Shown: positions 47,248-60,617 of the stretch, in pieces
Layout of the letters: every line of letters begins with the position of its first letter
Position numbering within the stretch: the first letter of the stretch is position 1
Origin: Symbiodinium microadriaticum
Lineage: Eukaryota > Sar > Dinophyceae > Suessiales > Symbiodiniaceae
Direction of reading: 5' to 3'
Assembly (NCBI GenBank): GCA_001939145.1
Contig: LSRX01000783.1
Coordinates: forward strand, 121,029-185,028
Length of the DNA stretch: 64,000 nucleotides
The notes under the pieces: generated by a model
What the model was told of the DNA's origin: nothing
What the model saw: the letters and a program-made list of their open reading frames with translations, nothing else
Database searches by the model: none
Program-made: the position numbers and the translations under genes

Positions 47248-47639
47248 CTGGAACGATGAAAGCGCGGACTGCTGCGATATCCTGAACACATGTGGTCATC
47301 TGGCCCTTACAAGACCCAGCACGACCTCAATGAAACTGATGCATACCACATCCTCTCCAAATCCAAAACTTGCACCAGGCCACACACCACATCTGCAAAG
47401 CCGGGGAATAGGAGATTGGTAGTGCCGCAGTCACAAGACGCAACAGCATCTTCCGCACCAGCCGCTCCTGGGTTCCCATCTGTGCATGCCTGTGTGCATG
47501 CCTGTGTGGTACCTGCGTATGTTTCTTCAATGGGCAACTGAGTGTTGTTGGGGGGCCTAAACACCACCTTGCTCTTACGGATTGCCCGGGACGCATTGCG
47601 GGATTCTCTTGCAGTGTTGGAAGAGTATAAAGACACGTG

Positions 47640-47912
47640 ACAGATAGATAGAAAGAAAGAAAGATAGATAGATAGATGGATACATGGATAGATGGACTCA
47701 CTGATAAAACAAGTGTCATGGATAGATAGATTCATGGACAGATAGATAGATAGATAGATAGATAAGACTAATAGACAGATAGACAAACAGATAGATAGAC
47801 AGATAAATAAAAAGACAGCAAGACACGTGGACAGACTCACAGAGAGGAGGGGTGGGGTGGGGTGGGCGGGGTGGTCGGCAGATAGACAGACAGACAGACA
47901 GACAGGTTGACA
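47640..47912. repeat. GATA/GACA-type tetranucleotide repeats
   Basis: Imperfect AGATAGATAG, G-rich GGGGTGGGGTGGG at 47849-47870, and (CAGA)n at 47884-47908. The long minus-strand frame rich in Leu, Ser, Ile and Cys over this stretch is a repeat artefact. Confidence 0.9.
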
Positions 47913-48111
47913 AAGAACATCTATACATGGGTTCGAGTTCTAGTACACAGATAAGAGAGTAAAAGGGAGGTGAAGAGGAGGAGGAGGAGGAGGCTTGTCG
48001 TCGCGGCTCAATCTCCCAGTTGCGGTACTGAAGCTTGTAGTTCCGCACCAAGAACACCTCAGCTTGGGACGGTGTTTACGCTCAAAGCATGGGCTAGTGT
48101 TCAGGGCTTTC

Positions 48112-49033
48112 CTACCATTGCCAGGTCACCACATAGTCGGGAGCCGGAGAGCGCTTGGAGTTGGATGCCATCCACCATCCCCCAGCGGTGAGCAGAAAAG
48201 ACAGACCGAGCACGCTCAACACAGTTTCCTTGCGCGACTTGGGTGGGAAAAATCAACCCCAGAAATCAGTGTCACTGCCATTTTCCAGTGGTGATCCTCA
48301 CTGTTGTCCTGGACACTCTGACTACTACTCATGTTGCTCTGCAAAACAGGCGGAGGTGCCTTCGCATGTGGGATCGGCGGCAGGAAAGGATAATGCAGCA
48401 CACCACCGACACTTTCGGGCTCCAGACGGTATCCCACCAGATACCTTGAGGCAGATACGGACCCGGCATCAGTGGATCTCCCTTTTCCAGACCCTGCCTT
48501 CCGAAAGACGCTGCAATGGAGGGTGCAAAGCAGTTGGTCCAGACCACGAAGGCGAACCAAAAGCCCTGACGGTAGGGATGCGATCTATGCTTTTCCAAGC
48601 TGTCAGAAGGTTGCACAGCTGTTCTTCAATTGCCCTGACTTCCTGCAGGCAGATGAGAACAACCAAGAGCAGGCCCTGCAAGAGACTGCCGAGCAAATGG
48701 ACCTCGGTTGCCCACATGCCACGGGCGAGGCAGGGACCAGGATTGAGTGCAGCCACTATGTCACTATGCTGCCCTACGGTATGTCATTCATGAGCAGGCA
48801 CATGCCAAACCGTCTTCGGCAGGCCCAGCGAGGCCAGTAGGCATTCTCTCGACATGGTCCAAGAACTCTCCCCCTGGACGCACCCACAGCAAAGAAGGGT
48901 CCAAATGAGAGAATGACTCAGCCGTTGGTGCCTGGGCCATGCCGCTGATGAAACTGGAGACGTCCAGGCAAGATCTCAAACTGGAAGAGAGCATCTTGTA
49001 GGCTGCCTCTTCACCACCACTATCGTCGCCCAT
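48112..49033 (-). CDS. multi-pass membrane protein exons
   Basis: Minus-strand segments, in order: 49033-48800, starting MGDDSGGEEAAYKMLSSSLR and later SFSHLDPSLLWVRPGGEFLD; about 48700-48650, GLLLVVLICLQE, after TTGCAG, with possible donor GAA|GTCAGG; about 48570-48451, GFWFAFVVWTNCFAPSIAAS then GPYLPQ, with acceptor CCGTCAG and donor CAAG|GTATCT; and about 48230-48112, ETVLSVLGLSFLLTAGGWW, ending in TAG at 48112-48114. Three hydrophobic helices with Trp-rich borders imply an integral membrane protein. It may be its own gene, with the ATG at 49033 as start, or the C-terminal membrane part of the large Cys-rich protein upstream. Family not recognised. Confidence 0.42.
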
Positions 49034-49146
49034 TTGTTACAAACTCATGTTTCTTCTTACATCTACCTTCTTCATTGTCATGGTCTTGCTGCTAGTCAAT
49101 ACTGTTGTCAGCACTTTTATCCACGCGTGTTAAAGGCTTTTCTCTG

Positions 49147-50566
49147 CTACTTAAGTTCTGGATCAAGACGTACGTGCGCTCGCTCAGCAAAGAGGCTGTC
49201 TGCACCATAGCACTCAGGACCGTCTGTGTGACCGTCGCAAAGGAAAGGAGCTGGTTCAGTAGGACACCTAACACAGTTCACGCTCAGCCGCTCAGCCGCG
49301 AGCGTTAGACTCCAAGATGGATTCCGAACCTGTGCCAAGTGACCACTGTCTTGCCTCGTAGCAGATGCTCCGAGAACCGATGAAGTCGCCACAGCCAACA
49401 AAAGCGTGTCACTGAGGAGAAAGTAGGTGAGCTGCAAACCTGCCGGGACGTGGGCAAACACAAGGGAGAATTGAAGCAACTTTGAGGCAAACAAAAATGC
49501 TCACGGCGCGTGCCTTCTTCAAACCATCCGTTCGCGCACTTCACGCAGACGAGTACCTTTTTTGGCATGCTGGGTCAATTCTGCTCAAAGGGCATCAGCG
49601 GGCCTCTTTCTAATGGTAGATGCAGGCTGCGGAAGAATCGGAGCGGCCAAAAGTTGAGTTGCAGTTCGCGCATCCATCGCCTGCGATGGACTCGCCAGCA
49701 AGTCCCACGTGGCACACGACACCTGCGCCAGCCTTCATAGCCCACTTCGCACATGGGGTACTCGGGTGTCGCAGGTAGCCGCCCACCCGGGCAAGACTGT
49801 GCCTGAGCTTCCATGGCATGGATCTGCCAACAGCCCTTGCTGACAGCAGTTGCTGTCGCAGTTCTCAGGGCAGTCCTTGCTCGCGGTAAAACGTCCGTCA
49901 AAGAGTTGTCGATGTGACGATCGTCATCTTCGACATCACCATTACAGATTCATCAAGATAAATCGCAGGCAAACTTTGAAACAGTGGTCGGGTTTCCCAT
50001 GTCATGAACCTGTGAAGGTGGTTCTTGACCCGTGCTTCTGCAAAACTCGCGCTTCATGTCGCGGCAATGATCGCAGTGAAGTCCCAAACATCGAAAACAT
50101 GTCGCGAGTTTCTGGATTTACTCTGCACTGCCATCTACCAGTCTACCACTTCACGAAGGAAAGAGAAAGGCCCTAAACCCTGAAATCGAATCGCCGAGGC
50201 TACGAGGACAAGGCGCATTTGGACAATGCAAAATGCGGCTGAAGTTGTCAGGGTTGGCCATCACCCCATGCTCCAGCTGGGTCATATTTGGGTCGCATAT
50301 GGCCGCCTGTCATCCAGCCCATAGTTCGAAGATCGAGGTTTCCACTAAACCACAGCCCCTCTGCGAGCTACCCCAAATCTTTAAAGGTTAGTCCTAGGCC
50401 GGTACACCTCCGAAACATGGTCGTGAAACGATGCAAACAAGACAAAGTATCCTTGCCGCTGCTCACTGCTGGCCTCGTATGGGCACTTCTGGCAGGTGAC
50501 ATTCGTTTCCGTTTTGAGCTGCGCCTGGCCATCCTCACATCGGAAACCTTGCCATTTCATGCCCAT
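49147..50566 (-). CDS. Cys-rich extracellular modules and a membrane helix
   Basis: Exon-like pieces on the minus strand are TCQKCPYEASSEQRQ (about 50500-50450), SCPGGRLPATPEYPMCEVGY (about 49800-49745, donor GCAG|GTGTCG), CHVGLAGESIAGDGCANCNS then TFGRSDSSAAC (about 49715-49615), and LQLTYFLLSDTLLLAVATSS (about 49440-49380, after CCGGCAG). The CxxC and CPxG spacing resembles the GCC2/GCC3 (ephrin-receptor-like) repeats that in protists often follow beta-helix ectodomains, and the last piece is a strong membrane helix. Taken with the pmp-like exons immediately upstream, this is probably the C-terminal part of the same secreted or surface protein. Exon joining is not resolved. Confidence 0.42.
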
Positions 50567-50745
50567 ATACTTTGAAGAGTCTAAGGTTTAGGGCTTGGGG
50601 AATTCAGGCTGTGTCTAATAAGCCTGAGAAAAGAGAATGGCTCTTTGGCACGGCTGCATCCACGGAAGGCTTCACCGGCCGCAAGCTTGCTGCCAACTCC
50701 TGCAGGGAGACGTTTCAACGTTTACTGGAAACCACCCGAAGCTTC

Positions 50746-53700
50746 TCAGCACTCATCTCCACTTCCAGCCGAGGCTCCACTACCGGGAGCACATTTGGCG
50801 GGGCCCATCGTGAGGTTCAACGCGCGCAGATGGCCTGAGCTTTCGGGCTGCGTTTCCGAACTCTGACTCTGGGTTGCAGTACCGCAAAATACTCGCAAAT
50901 ATGGGCATCGCTGGATCTCTCTTCCTCTGCCTCTTAACAAGAGCAATTGCGTGGTCAACTTCCAGTGCCCTTTTAGCGGAAGGGTGAAGCAGGTGTAGAT
51001 GAACTCTCTTCTTCGTAACCCGTTCAAGAAATGTGCTTCGGACTCCTGTGTGTGACGTGTCCGGGGAAGACCCCGGCACAAGCTGGCGTGGGTAAAGAAA
51101 GGACATGACACCCAAATGTCTTCCACAACTCGTAATCCACATATTCCTTATGAAACAGCGTCGTTCTGCCCGCTTCTCCGCTTCTCGTCTTAGCTTGCAG
51201 CTACCTTCAGTGGAGGACGCAAACAAACTGCCGTCTGTCAAAGTTAGCGCCCCCCACCTCCCCCTCGTGTGCGAGTGACGCGAATACTAATAGCATTATA
51301 CAATCCCTTCTCGGACCGAAACCGTCACCCTTTGGTCTAAATCCAAACACCCACTCTTCACTCTTTTCTGCGGCCTGGCTGCATGCTGGTGTCTCAGAAC
51401 AATCCAAATAGTCGACTCTGGAGCTGTTCAGCCCCACGATAGCGGCATCGATCCGAATCACAGAATCGTCCACGGAGACCCGCTTGGCGCCAAAAGCACC
51501 TGTGCCACACCCCTGGAAAGCATCACTCTAAGCAAACAAGAAGAGGCAAGAAGAAATCGGCGGCTCGGGCTCGAGCCGCGCACATAAGCCAGATTCCCAA
51601 GCACCTGCACAAAGGGATCTCCAAAAGTCTGGGCCCCTGGCCCGGTTTGAGGAGCCAACCTGGCTGGCCGCGTGGTGCAGCTCGAACTCGTTCAGCTCAA
51701 CACTCCCACGGCCGATGGACGCCACACATCCACCTCAAGACGCTGGGCTACTGCAAGCTGTCAGGAACCCTCTAAGAGTGGGTGGACAACAGGCGACTGC
51801 ACTGCTGTGGCAACAGACCACAACAGACATAAGACCACCTCAGGGCATGGCCCATCAAGCCATAGGTTTCGGAGCAGCGGATGAGGCCGCTCGAACTGAT
51901 GCCTCAGCTCACGATCACATGATTCATGGAGGGAACACTCGGTCAGGTGAAAATTGAACAGTACATGCGACCGGAGAAAGGAAGCACTCGCGCATGGTGT
52001 TGGAGTACCAAGTGTGTGCCGTTAGCTTGCGGAAATTCTTTGGTGACCCTTGCTATACATTCGCCAATGGTTGTAAGAGTTCCGACGAAGGCGTTCTTCT
52101 AGGCCCATTCCTTTACACAGTTGTCCGTATCATCCGTCAGTACTCGGGTCCCGGTATTTATCACAAGACATCTCTGCTTGTCTACTGGTCCGACGGACAT
52201 TCACATGTCAATGTAAATTTATGCAAAGCTAGAAGTGTATAGCCCCATAACCATGCACACGAATGAATGTAAACCGATAACCACGAGCAGCCCTACACTT
52301 CATCACCAGGTCGCAGGGCTTAGATGAATCAGCAACTAATGTAACTGTGATCCAAAGAGGTGGCGGCCTCAAAGACAAGTTCCGGCATGATGGTGAATGT
52401 TGTGCAACGCCTGTCTTCAGAAATAGAAGTGGATGACACTGGGAGGGCAAACATTTGTACAAGTGACCCGGATTTGTGTTTTTCGAGCTGAGTAGAAAGG
52501 CTTGTCGTGGCTTTCTGATGCAGGTTCTGATATGCAAGAGGAGGACTTAAGCGGCATTAGCTGAGATACGTGAGGCCTGAGTAGAGAGCACACGAACTGG
52601 GCTGGAGTGAGTAGAACGCGCCGGTACCTAAATAGCCATGGTGGCCTGGATGCCTCGTAGCTGCAGGATCTGCTGCGTTTGCTGATGTTATCACAGGCTG
52701 GGCAACAAGGACAAAAAGGAACACAGAGACGACTTAATATGGGCTCAATTGCGCTCATGTTTCTTGCTACAGTCCTTTGGATCTAGGGCTGTAGCATCGA
52801 TCAAAGCTGGATCAAGTTGAACAAGCTGCCGAAAAAGAACTTGCAGGGACTAATCCAAGCTGACTGCTAGCATACATACATGCTTATTGTGCTGGAACTG
52901 GTGCTTCGAAATGTACACGCAGTTCTGTGGGTGTAACAACTTGTGAGTATTGCGAAGTCTGTTGCCACCTCATGTGGCAACGCCCCACATCTGGATGCCC
53001 ACCGACTTCCAGCACTCAATGCAAGCACGTTGAATGAGCAGCTCCCGTTATCTCTTGCCATCATGCATCAGGATTCATGCAATCGGCTTTAGCTACACGA
53101 GCACGTTCACCAACGTCGGGCTTCTGCGGAAGGGGAGCAAACAGGCCGAGTGGGTTTGTCTGCGTATCTGCGATCGTTGTGTGTGTGCACGATCGGACGT
53201 GCAGAATTGCTTTCTCGTACTTCCGAAACCTACCAGCGATTGCGTCATCATTCCGATTGTCCTGCCTCCCAGTGACAGGCTTTGCTTTTGCTCACCCTAC
53301 GAAGCTGCCGTGTCCGTTCGGGCCCCGAGTGTTCAGTGAATTCGGACACATACAGGTGAGTCAGGTGTGAGCTTCATCTGACCTAGTTTAGTTCTGCAGT
53401 GACACCATCAGCCAAGGCCCTGACACCCATCGTTCTCAGACTGGTTTCATTCATGCCAATGCAAGCTTTCGTTGTTGCCGGAGTGTGTACACGCATCTCT
53501 TGCCACTGTGTCCCATCGAAGTTATCGTCGATTCCAGACACTCCCAGACACTCGCCGAGCAGCTGTTCTCGTCTGCAGCCTCTTTGGAAAAAATTTGGAT
53601 AGCACCGCCCAAGCTGCCGGCCGTGCATGCCTGTCACCATTGAACACTTCGATGCGATAAAGAGTCAAGGATGTCCAGCCCCGTGACCGGACAAGCCGTG

Positions 53701-56094
53701 CCTTGAACAAGAGCTGGCCGGACCCCTGCAAGAAGCAAGAGCATCACAAAGCCTGAGCTCCTACAACTCGACAATGGCACCTTGTACCTTTCTGTCTGTA
53801 TGGCGCCACCAGTCTTCTCAGCGGTAGAGTTAAAGAAGCTCATGCTTCCCCCGACCTCTCATCAAGGAGACCGACGACAGAAGCGAAAGAGGCAGGTCAG
53901 GCACTGCCTGCGTTAGCTTTCGAACATAGAGGCTGCCGCCCCGAACAGCCTCCAGTGACTCGACTGCGAAGCTCCAGGCACGAAATGAACGAAACTGTGT
54001 GCCACTATGCGCCTTGTTCTGACGAAACTGGATGGAACCAGATATCTGCCTCGCGAATTGATCACCAAGCAACGAGAGACCGTCCAGTGGTCGCTGCAGA
54101 CACCGACAAGAGCTATACTTTCTGTTACTTTCTAATGTTGCAATGACATCAATGACTCTGTCAGAGTAATCCCGAGCCGAAGACCCCGTGTCAGGCCTGA
54201 GGGTCGATCCCCCCGCAAAGATGGCACCTGCGAACACCACAGGACTCAAGTCACCCTCACTTTGAGTGCGGGGCTCCAAGACTTCCAGGGCCAAGGAATG
54301 AGGAAGGCGAAAGCATGCACGCCTCCGTAAGCGCCACTGGAGCAGTTTTCAAAGAGCATGTCCTCGGATGTGGCAACTTCTTCGGAACAAGGCACTATAG
54401 AACTTGTCCGGAGCAGGTGCTCAGGCCAAGCTGCAGTGGCATTACTCTGCAAGTTGCCCTGGAAGACGAAGATGCCAGCACCATCGCTGGCAGCCTCACA
54501 TCCCTGCATCGAGACGGTGCCGCCTGAACCGGAGCGGCGGAAGTTTCAAGCGGAAGCTTCTCTGCGTAACTCCTCGCACCGTGACACACTCTGCTCTGAG
54601 CCTGTCGAGCGGAAGACCGTCTTGCTAGCCGCACGTGGCGTGGTAGTCCACGATGCATGGCCTGCTGTCTCAGGGTTTCGATCAGATCGCCACGAGTCAC
54701 AACCCTTCCGTGCTGTCGCACAGGTCACGGGCTCAGATGTTTTGGTGTTCGCACTTCCCACCGCTGGCACAGGGCTGCCGTATGCTGCAAGTGAGAGACG
54801 ACGCAGTAACACGGACACGTAGACAGCAAAGCTTGTCAAGAGAGGCCTTTGCCCGATCTTGGTTGCTGCAGCAGCGAACCGCCGTCAGTGCCCGGAGGCG
54901 CATTCCAAGACGGGGCATGTACCCCCATGAATAAGGCTCCTGTGACCAGCACAAACACCGCCTCTGATAAAGTTCGAGCAAATCAGCTTATCACGCTAAG
55001 AAGTTGCGGTGATGGCCAAACTCTGCACGAAGACGTCCTCCACGCTCTGCGCTGCAGCTTCGGAAGCGCAGCTCCGATTGGTCCATGACGATGTCGCGAG
55101 AAATCCTCACACAGCCTTCCATGTGCGCTCAGCCCAACTTGTTCAAGTTGCTCCCCGGTTTATGGGCACCCTTGTCGAGAGGCTCCACAATGCACCCGCA
55201 GAACTTCCATTAGAGACACAGTGACAGTGCCTCCCACATCTGCCTGGCAATCTTCAAAGACCGCAGAAGCCTCCGGGACGAACAACAAGCGCCGCTCGGC
55301 TGAATCCTGCCCAGTGCCGGGAACATCCAGCCTGGTGCAGCTCCAACGATTCTGCGAAATAAGCGCAGCCACCTTGACTTGCTTTTGTCCTGGGTCGCAA
55401 TGGAAATCCATTCCAAACAAGTGGGGGCACCAACGTGTTGTTAACGTCTTGACAGGCTAGCTGGACCACCTACTTGGAGGTTCGTGGTGTTCTAAGCCCC
55501 CTAGTAATTATGGGTTGCAAGTTCTGGAGTTTCCCTAATTACTTATAGTCCCGATTACTAATTACTACTACCCATGAACCTCCTAGTATTCGAGATCCAA
55601 CACACCATTGGGCCGAAATTTGGTCCATTTCTTGCGCAAATCTCTGCCAAGTGCAGTGTAGTGTTACCTGACATACTGCCTTTGGATCGCCGAGATGCAT
55701 GTACTTCCTGTTCTTCTTCTGCCGCACTTTCCGGAAGAAGCTGGGGTCCGGTGTTGTCGTTGTTGCTGCGTCTCGCCTGCGCGGTCACGTCGTCACGGCT
55801 TCAAGCAAAAAGTGGCAGCAAACACCTCCTGCCTCATCTCCGGTATGAGGCGGGGGAGTGTAGAGTTTCGTACTACGAGCTGTGCTCGAGTGAGGTTCAC
55901 CTTGTCCCTGACCCTCAGGGCACCTGGCAAGCCAAGAGGTTACGAGCAGCATCACATCGCACCCGATGCCATGTCTCAAGGCTGCACCTCCTTGAGGTCC
56001 TCCTGTGTCATCAGTGTTGTTGCATCCCAAGATCGTCAAGCTGCCATCTGTTATTGTCAATGAACCATCCAATGTCCTTAGCCAAGCATTGGCA
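50746..56094 (-). CDS. secreted pmp-like (right-handed beta-helix) protein, many exons
   Basis: Short minus-strand exons show the FxxN / GGA-type pattern of chlamydial polymorphic membrane proteins and related protist ectodomains. They are LDGSLTITDGSLTILGCNNT then DDTGGPQG (56094-55988), VNLTRAQLVVRNSTLPRLIP (55923-55826), VFEDCQADVGGTVTV (about 55275-55190), MLFENCSSGAYGG (about 54355-54310), MSFFNSTAEKTGGAIQTE (53843-53788, donor AAAG|GTACAA), GRGSVELNEFELHHAASQ (to 51660, donor CAG|GTTGGC), DDSVIRIDAAIVGLNSSRV (about 51470-51415) and MGPAKCAPGSGASAGSGDE (about 50800-50745). Each F-x-x-(N/D)-C followed by a glycine pair marks one helical rung, so the protein is probably a large extracellular beta-helix, perhaps an adhesin or cell-surface protein. 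Many exons are certainly missed, and more than one gene could be present. Confidence 0.5.
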
Positions 56095-57770
56095 CTGCAA
56101 AACACACCGTGCAGAAGAATCGATACAAAATGTTAGCTGCGGCTTTGGTTCACACACGTTCCCATGATCGGTGTGGTCGCTATGAAGGTCAAGTTGCCTG
56201 GCTGTGACGTCTCATCATCCAGAACCCCAAAACCCTTCCATGGTGACAGCCTGACTGCTAACTTTCTCAGTGTCTGGGCCTTTCAACGACAATGCCTCTT
56301 TCACCTCCAGAACCGCGTCGTGAAGCTCCACAACTGCGTCGTGAGCTTCAATGAAACATCTTCTGCCTGAGGGCGACAATCGCTTGACGACATGCATTCT
56401 TGTCCAACGCTTTCGAAGAAAAATCGAACTTCTCCACAATATGTTGAGTGATTCGCGATAGGGTGCCAAAGATTGTTCTGCGAATCGATGTACGGTAGAG
56501 TCCTTGCAACGTCAGTGGCTCGTCGCAATGCGTGGGAAAAGGCTCCACGAGGTCCTGAGCTGGCACTGCACAGCACACCAACGATCGCGCAAACACCGAA
56601 GCTCTCTAAACGCCACGTCTCCAAGGTCGTGTAGGTTCGCTCGGCAAAGACGGGCAGGATCCTGTTTGAAACACGGCACTCTAGCCACATGCACCATGTG
56701 AGGCTCCGAAGAACATGCGTGGAATGGATGGAATGGTGACACCTCCTAGCTCAACCGAACATTCCGCTCCACATAGCCACAGGCAAGCAGTGATGTCTTG
56801 CGCTGCAGGAAACAGCTGGCAAATGCACTCAAACAATCGCCCGAAATACTGGATCGTTACTATCATTTCCGAGCCAGTCCAAACCCGATGCAAATAATCA
56901 GAAACCGACCCCCTAATCCCTCCCTGACCCCCTTAACCCCGCCACACCCTCGCAATGCAACGAAACCAGACACTTGCGCGAGTCTGAACTCTAGCCAAGG
57001 TACAGGACAATTCCAAATGCAAATGCAGCTTGCTCGGCTGCGCCGAGGCCAAGCATCGAAAGGAACCCATGGAAGCTTCAAGATGAACAAACAACGAATG
57101 TCTTGGCTAATGTCACATCCAGCCAAAATTTGCCACTTGCGTGATGACCGGCACAACGGCGATCAAAACAAACGTGAGCATGAACACACACTCGTTTTAG
57201 CATGCATGTTGCTTCATGCCAGGACACATTTCACATTGAAACTGATAAACCTCGGATTTGTGCGCTACAGACACCCTTGGATTACTTGGATTAAATTCAA
57301 CGTCATTGATGCCATTGTAAGACGAAGATCGCGCGATGTCACTGCAAATCGCGTGACGTCGGCCATCCAGACAAGTCCTGCTTGGTTCGTTGGGATGAAT
57401 TTTGGGGCTTCTACATTGCACATTCCATCGGCTTCCAGTGTCTCACCAATTCTCCAACACCTTTTGTCCAACACGGCTTGCTCAACACGTATATAAATGT
57501 AAACTCAAGGATGTAGCCAGTGTCCACAGATATTTTTCGACCCGGTCAGGGGGAAGTGCAAGCGGGCTTGAAGATTTTTTTGGTGGTGCAGCAACGCAGC
57601 AGGTGGACAGTGAAATCTTGCGGGTACTTTTGCACTGACAGCATCCTGTTTCATGAAAGCAGTGGCAGCGAGCTGATAAGTGGAGCGTACATGGTTTCGA
57701 AAAGAATGTGTCAGATTCGATGTTCGCCTCCACCGAACGGGGTGTGTGAGTAATTAAAAAACGACACATC
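56095..57770. other. possible further beta-helix exons, then gene-free sequence
   Basis: Minus-strand frames near 56640-56560 (ANLHDLGDVAFRELR) and 56355-56265 (AHDAVVELHDAVLEVKEALS) could be additional rungs of the secreted protein. From about 56900 to 57770 nothing coding-like was seen. Confidence 0.3.
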
Positions 57771-57865
57771 GCAGCATCGACAAAACCTACAACACCACAA
57801 CACCCACAAATACACAACATCTGCAACACCACAACATCTACAACACCTACAACACCCCAGCTACA
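57771..57865. repeat. ACAACACC-type imperfect tandem repeat
   Basis: Units CTACAACACCACAACA and CTACAACACCTACAACACC repeat several times on the plus strand. Confidence 0.85.
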
Positions 57866-58266
57866 ACATTCCAACCTTTTCACCACAAAAAATACTTCAA
57901 GGTTTGCTGGGTTCCGAAAACTTTACGGATGTACTGAAAATTTCAATGAATCGACATTAATGGTCGTTCTTTCTTTGGTCTCAATGCTGTGTCAGCAGGA
58001 TTCGAAACAAGAATCCCGCAAAATCAAGAACTATACAACTAGCGAAAGAGCTTGGTTTGTTTGTTTAACGGCAACATGGGGCTGCGAAACACTTTCCATT
58101 TAATCATTGGAAACCAGAGGGCAACAATCACGTCGACTATACGGGATACGGTTTTTAGTTTTACATTCGTTTTTCTGTGCAATAAAACATCAGTGTGCCG
58201 CATTTCTAAAAAACAAAACACCAACATTCAACAAACGGACAACAACTATGGAACACATCAACTTTT

Positions 58267-58505
58267 TCTACTACTACCACCACGACTACTCTGATTCTAC
58301 GACGACTTACTACAACAACGGCAACAACAACAACAACAACAGCAGCTGCTGCTGCTGCTGCTACTACTACTACTCCTACTACTGCTACTACTGCTACTGC
58401 TGCTGCTACTACTACTACTACTACTTCTACTACTGCTACTACTACTACTACTACTACTACTGCTGCTACTGCTACTGCTACTGCTACTGCTACTACTACT
58501 ACTAC
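58267..58505. repeat. (CTA/CTG)n trinucleotide repeat
   Basis: Mixed CTA, CTG and CAA trinucleotides, with pure blocks such as (CTG)n at 58342-58360 and (CTA)n at 58439-58460. Long Tyr/Cys, Ser or Val frames here are artefacts of the repeat. Confidence 0.93.
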
Positions 58506-60469
58506 AAACACATAACCAAGCGTGTTTCCTGAGTAAAATCCAATAAAGGTTTTCTCTGCAACCATTGGACCGCTTGCTTGCGTTCCACATTGTTGCTCGT
58601 GTGTTGCTTTCACCATTTATCGCATCTGACGCTTCCATATCTCAAAGCAAGATCAAGGCAGATTGCATGCACTAGGCCGATACACCTGTTGGTTACTGTA
58701 AAGGCGATTTGTGAGAACATCAACTTGACTGTTTTTGAAGCAAAAATGTGTTCAATACAAGCAGCATCTAAAGGGCCATAACTGCATTTTGCTGAAAAAC
58801 TGGTGGCATTGACCGTGTTTCTTGCTGCTCCATATCTTCGGAAAAACGAACTGGAAAGATGCGGGCCCCTCTTTCTTGGCTGGCGTAGCTGCGTTGACAA
58901 GAAAAGAAATTTGGAAGCGCCTGTCCATTTTTGGAGCTTGTTGGTAAGATTCTCATATTGGTATCCTTGGAGCTCCGAAAATGGTTCCATTTTGCAACAA
59001 AAGCGACGCTGTTGCTGACAATGAACCAAACTTTCGACATTCGAGACCTCCAGCACTTGGCGAAACTTGACAATTCTTGGACCCAGAAGCGGGCTTATGG
59101 ACGGCACAGAAAATTGGAAAGGGAACCCACAATGGAAACTGAGAAACCGACAGGTCCGTGATGGAAACAAAAAACGGAAACTGTAAAAACCATGGTTGTC
59201 CGTTTCTTTTCGTGCGTCTAGTTTTCCACAAAGGAGCTTTTTTGTCATGCGGTCTTGTCGTTTTCCACAAGTTTTTCCATTTATTTGCAATGCTCTGCGG
59301 ACCTGTGGTTCGCGACACCCACACTTTTCTAAATTTCTGCTTTTCTCATTCTTTCACGCGATGTTTGTCAGCTCCAAACAACAAAACTGCGGTTGTTCGT
59401 TTTTCCAGCTTTCTCGGTCCTTTGGCGGTAGTTTGCCACAGGTTTGTGCTGGAACGTTTCCGGATCTGAGTTGCATTTTCCTTCGATTTCGGTGTCTGCT
59501 ATGAGTCTCCAGATGTAGTTTCTCTTCATTTTCTGCAAACTTCTTTGAAAACTGTGGAATGCATGGTAAAGAACATGCAGCAAAACCAAAGAGATTTGTG
59601 CTTGTTGTCTGTTATGTGTCACTCCTGCAAATTTATTCGCTTTCACCCTCCGAAGGCGAAAGCAGCTACACAAGCATTTCTCACCGCACGGTCCACGCAT
59701 GGGAATACTAGCACGTTAGACAGGTTTCAGACTAGTGGTCTTCTGCAGATTCCAAGAAAAGGGAAACCATTGCTCTTGCAATGCCATTGAAATTTGCTGC
59801 GAACTGTTACCGTGGTGTATTTGCAACATCAGAGAAAATTGCCAAAGTTTCTAGGCGCAATGCATTCAAAACGTCACGGCGGATTTATTGCCTAAGCCTA
59901 AGCTCGCCTGACAAGAGCCAGTCACAAAAGTAGCAAGTGGTTTTTCAATGACAACTTGGCTCTATCTTTTGCATGCTACTCCAAGCAACCGTTGTCACTG
60001 CATTTGCCACAGTCTGGCAAAGTGCCGTCAGCTAACACTTTCAACTTTGTGGTCCAGTCGTTTGTTGGTTTTCCTTATGGATAGGAGTCATACTTCAAGC
60101 TCTGGAGTTGGCTTCCGCAGAACGGTTTGTGCAATGTGGTGGACACTTGTCCAGGTGAAAGCACTGACAGTGCCGTAAAATTGACAGCAGAGTCTCAGGT
60201 GTTCAAGCTGTGTGTTTGCATTCTTAGATTCCAGAGTGTTCTGGCTGTCTTTGTCGACTCTAATTGCCGGAGAGGCCCCAAATAATCGGCCACCGATTCC
60301 CTAAGGCTTGACGGCACCAAAACGGGACCCGTCAACGCACATTCTTTTGCATGACTGGGGTTTGCGCCGCCCCTTATGTACAGGCCCGTCAACGCCGCCG
60401 GCTCGCTGGACGTAGTCAGCGTCGTCCGCCGCAGGGTCTGTGCACCAAAACGAGCAGGAAAAGCAATCC
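58506..60469. other. gene-poor sequence
   Basis: Composition is more AT-rich than its neighbours, with many TTTTCC/GGAAAA motifs. A 226-codon minus-strand frame (59290-58610) is uninterrupted but rich in Phe, Ser, Arg and Lys and shows no domain or splice structure; I treat it as chance. 60180-60440 contains two GTTGACGGG-type repeats of unknown meaning. Confidence 0.4.
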
Positions 60470-60580
60470 GAAGCTGTTGCAAGCAACTGCCTTCTAGGTC
60501 TGCATCATCGGCAGTTGCACCACACTCACGCCCGCCTGCCAATACTAATAAATTATGCGCAAGAGAAGCGAGCGCAAACC

Positions 60581-60617
<37 letters not shown>

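Noticed and set aside
55574-56167. 197-codon plus-strand frame
   Set aside because: Overlaps two well-bounded beta-helix exons on the minus strand and has no domain features; most likely an antisense shadow.
58610-59290. 226-codon minus-strand frame
   Set aside because: No recognisable motif, no splice context, and base composition of a gene-poor AT-richer region; not supported as a gene.
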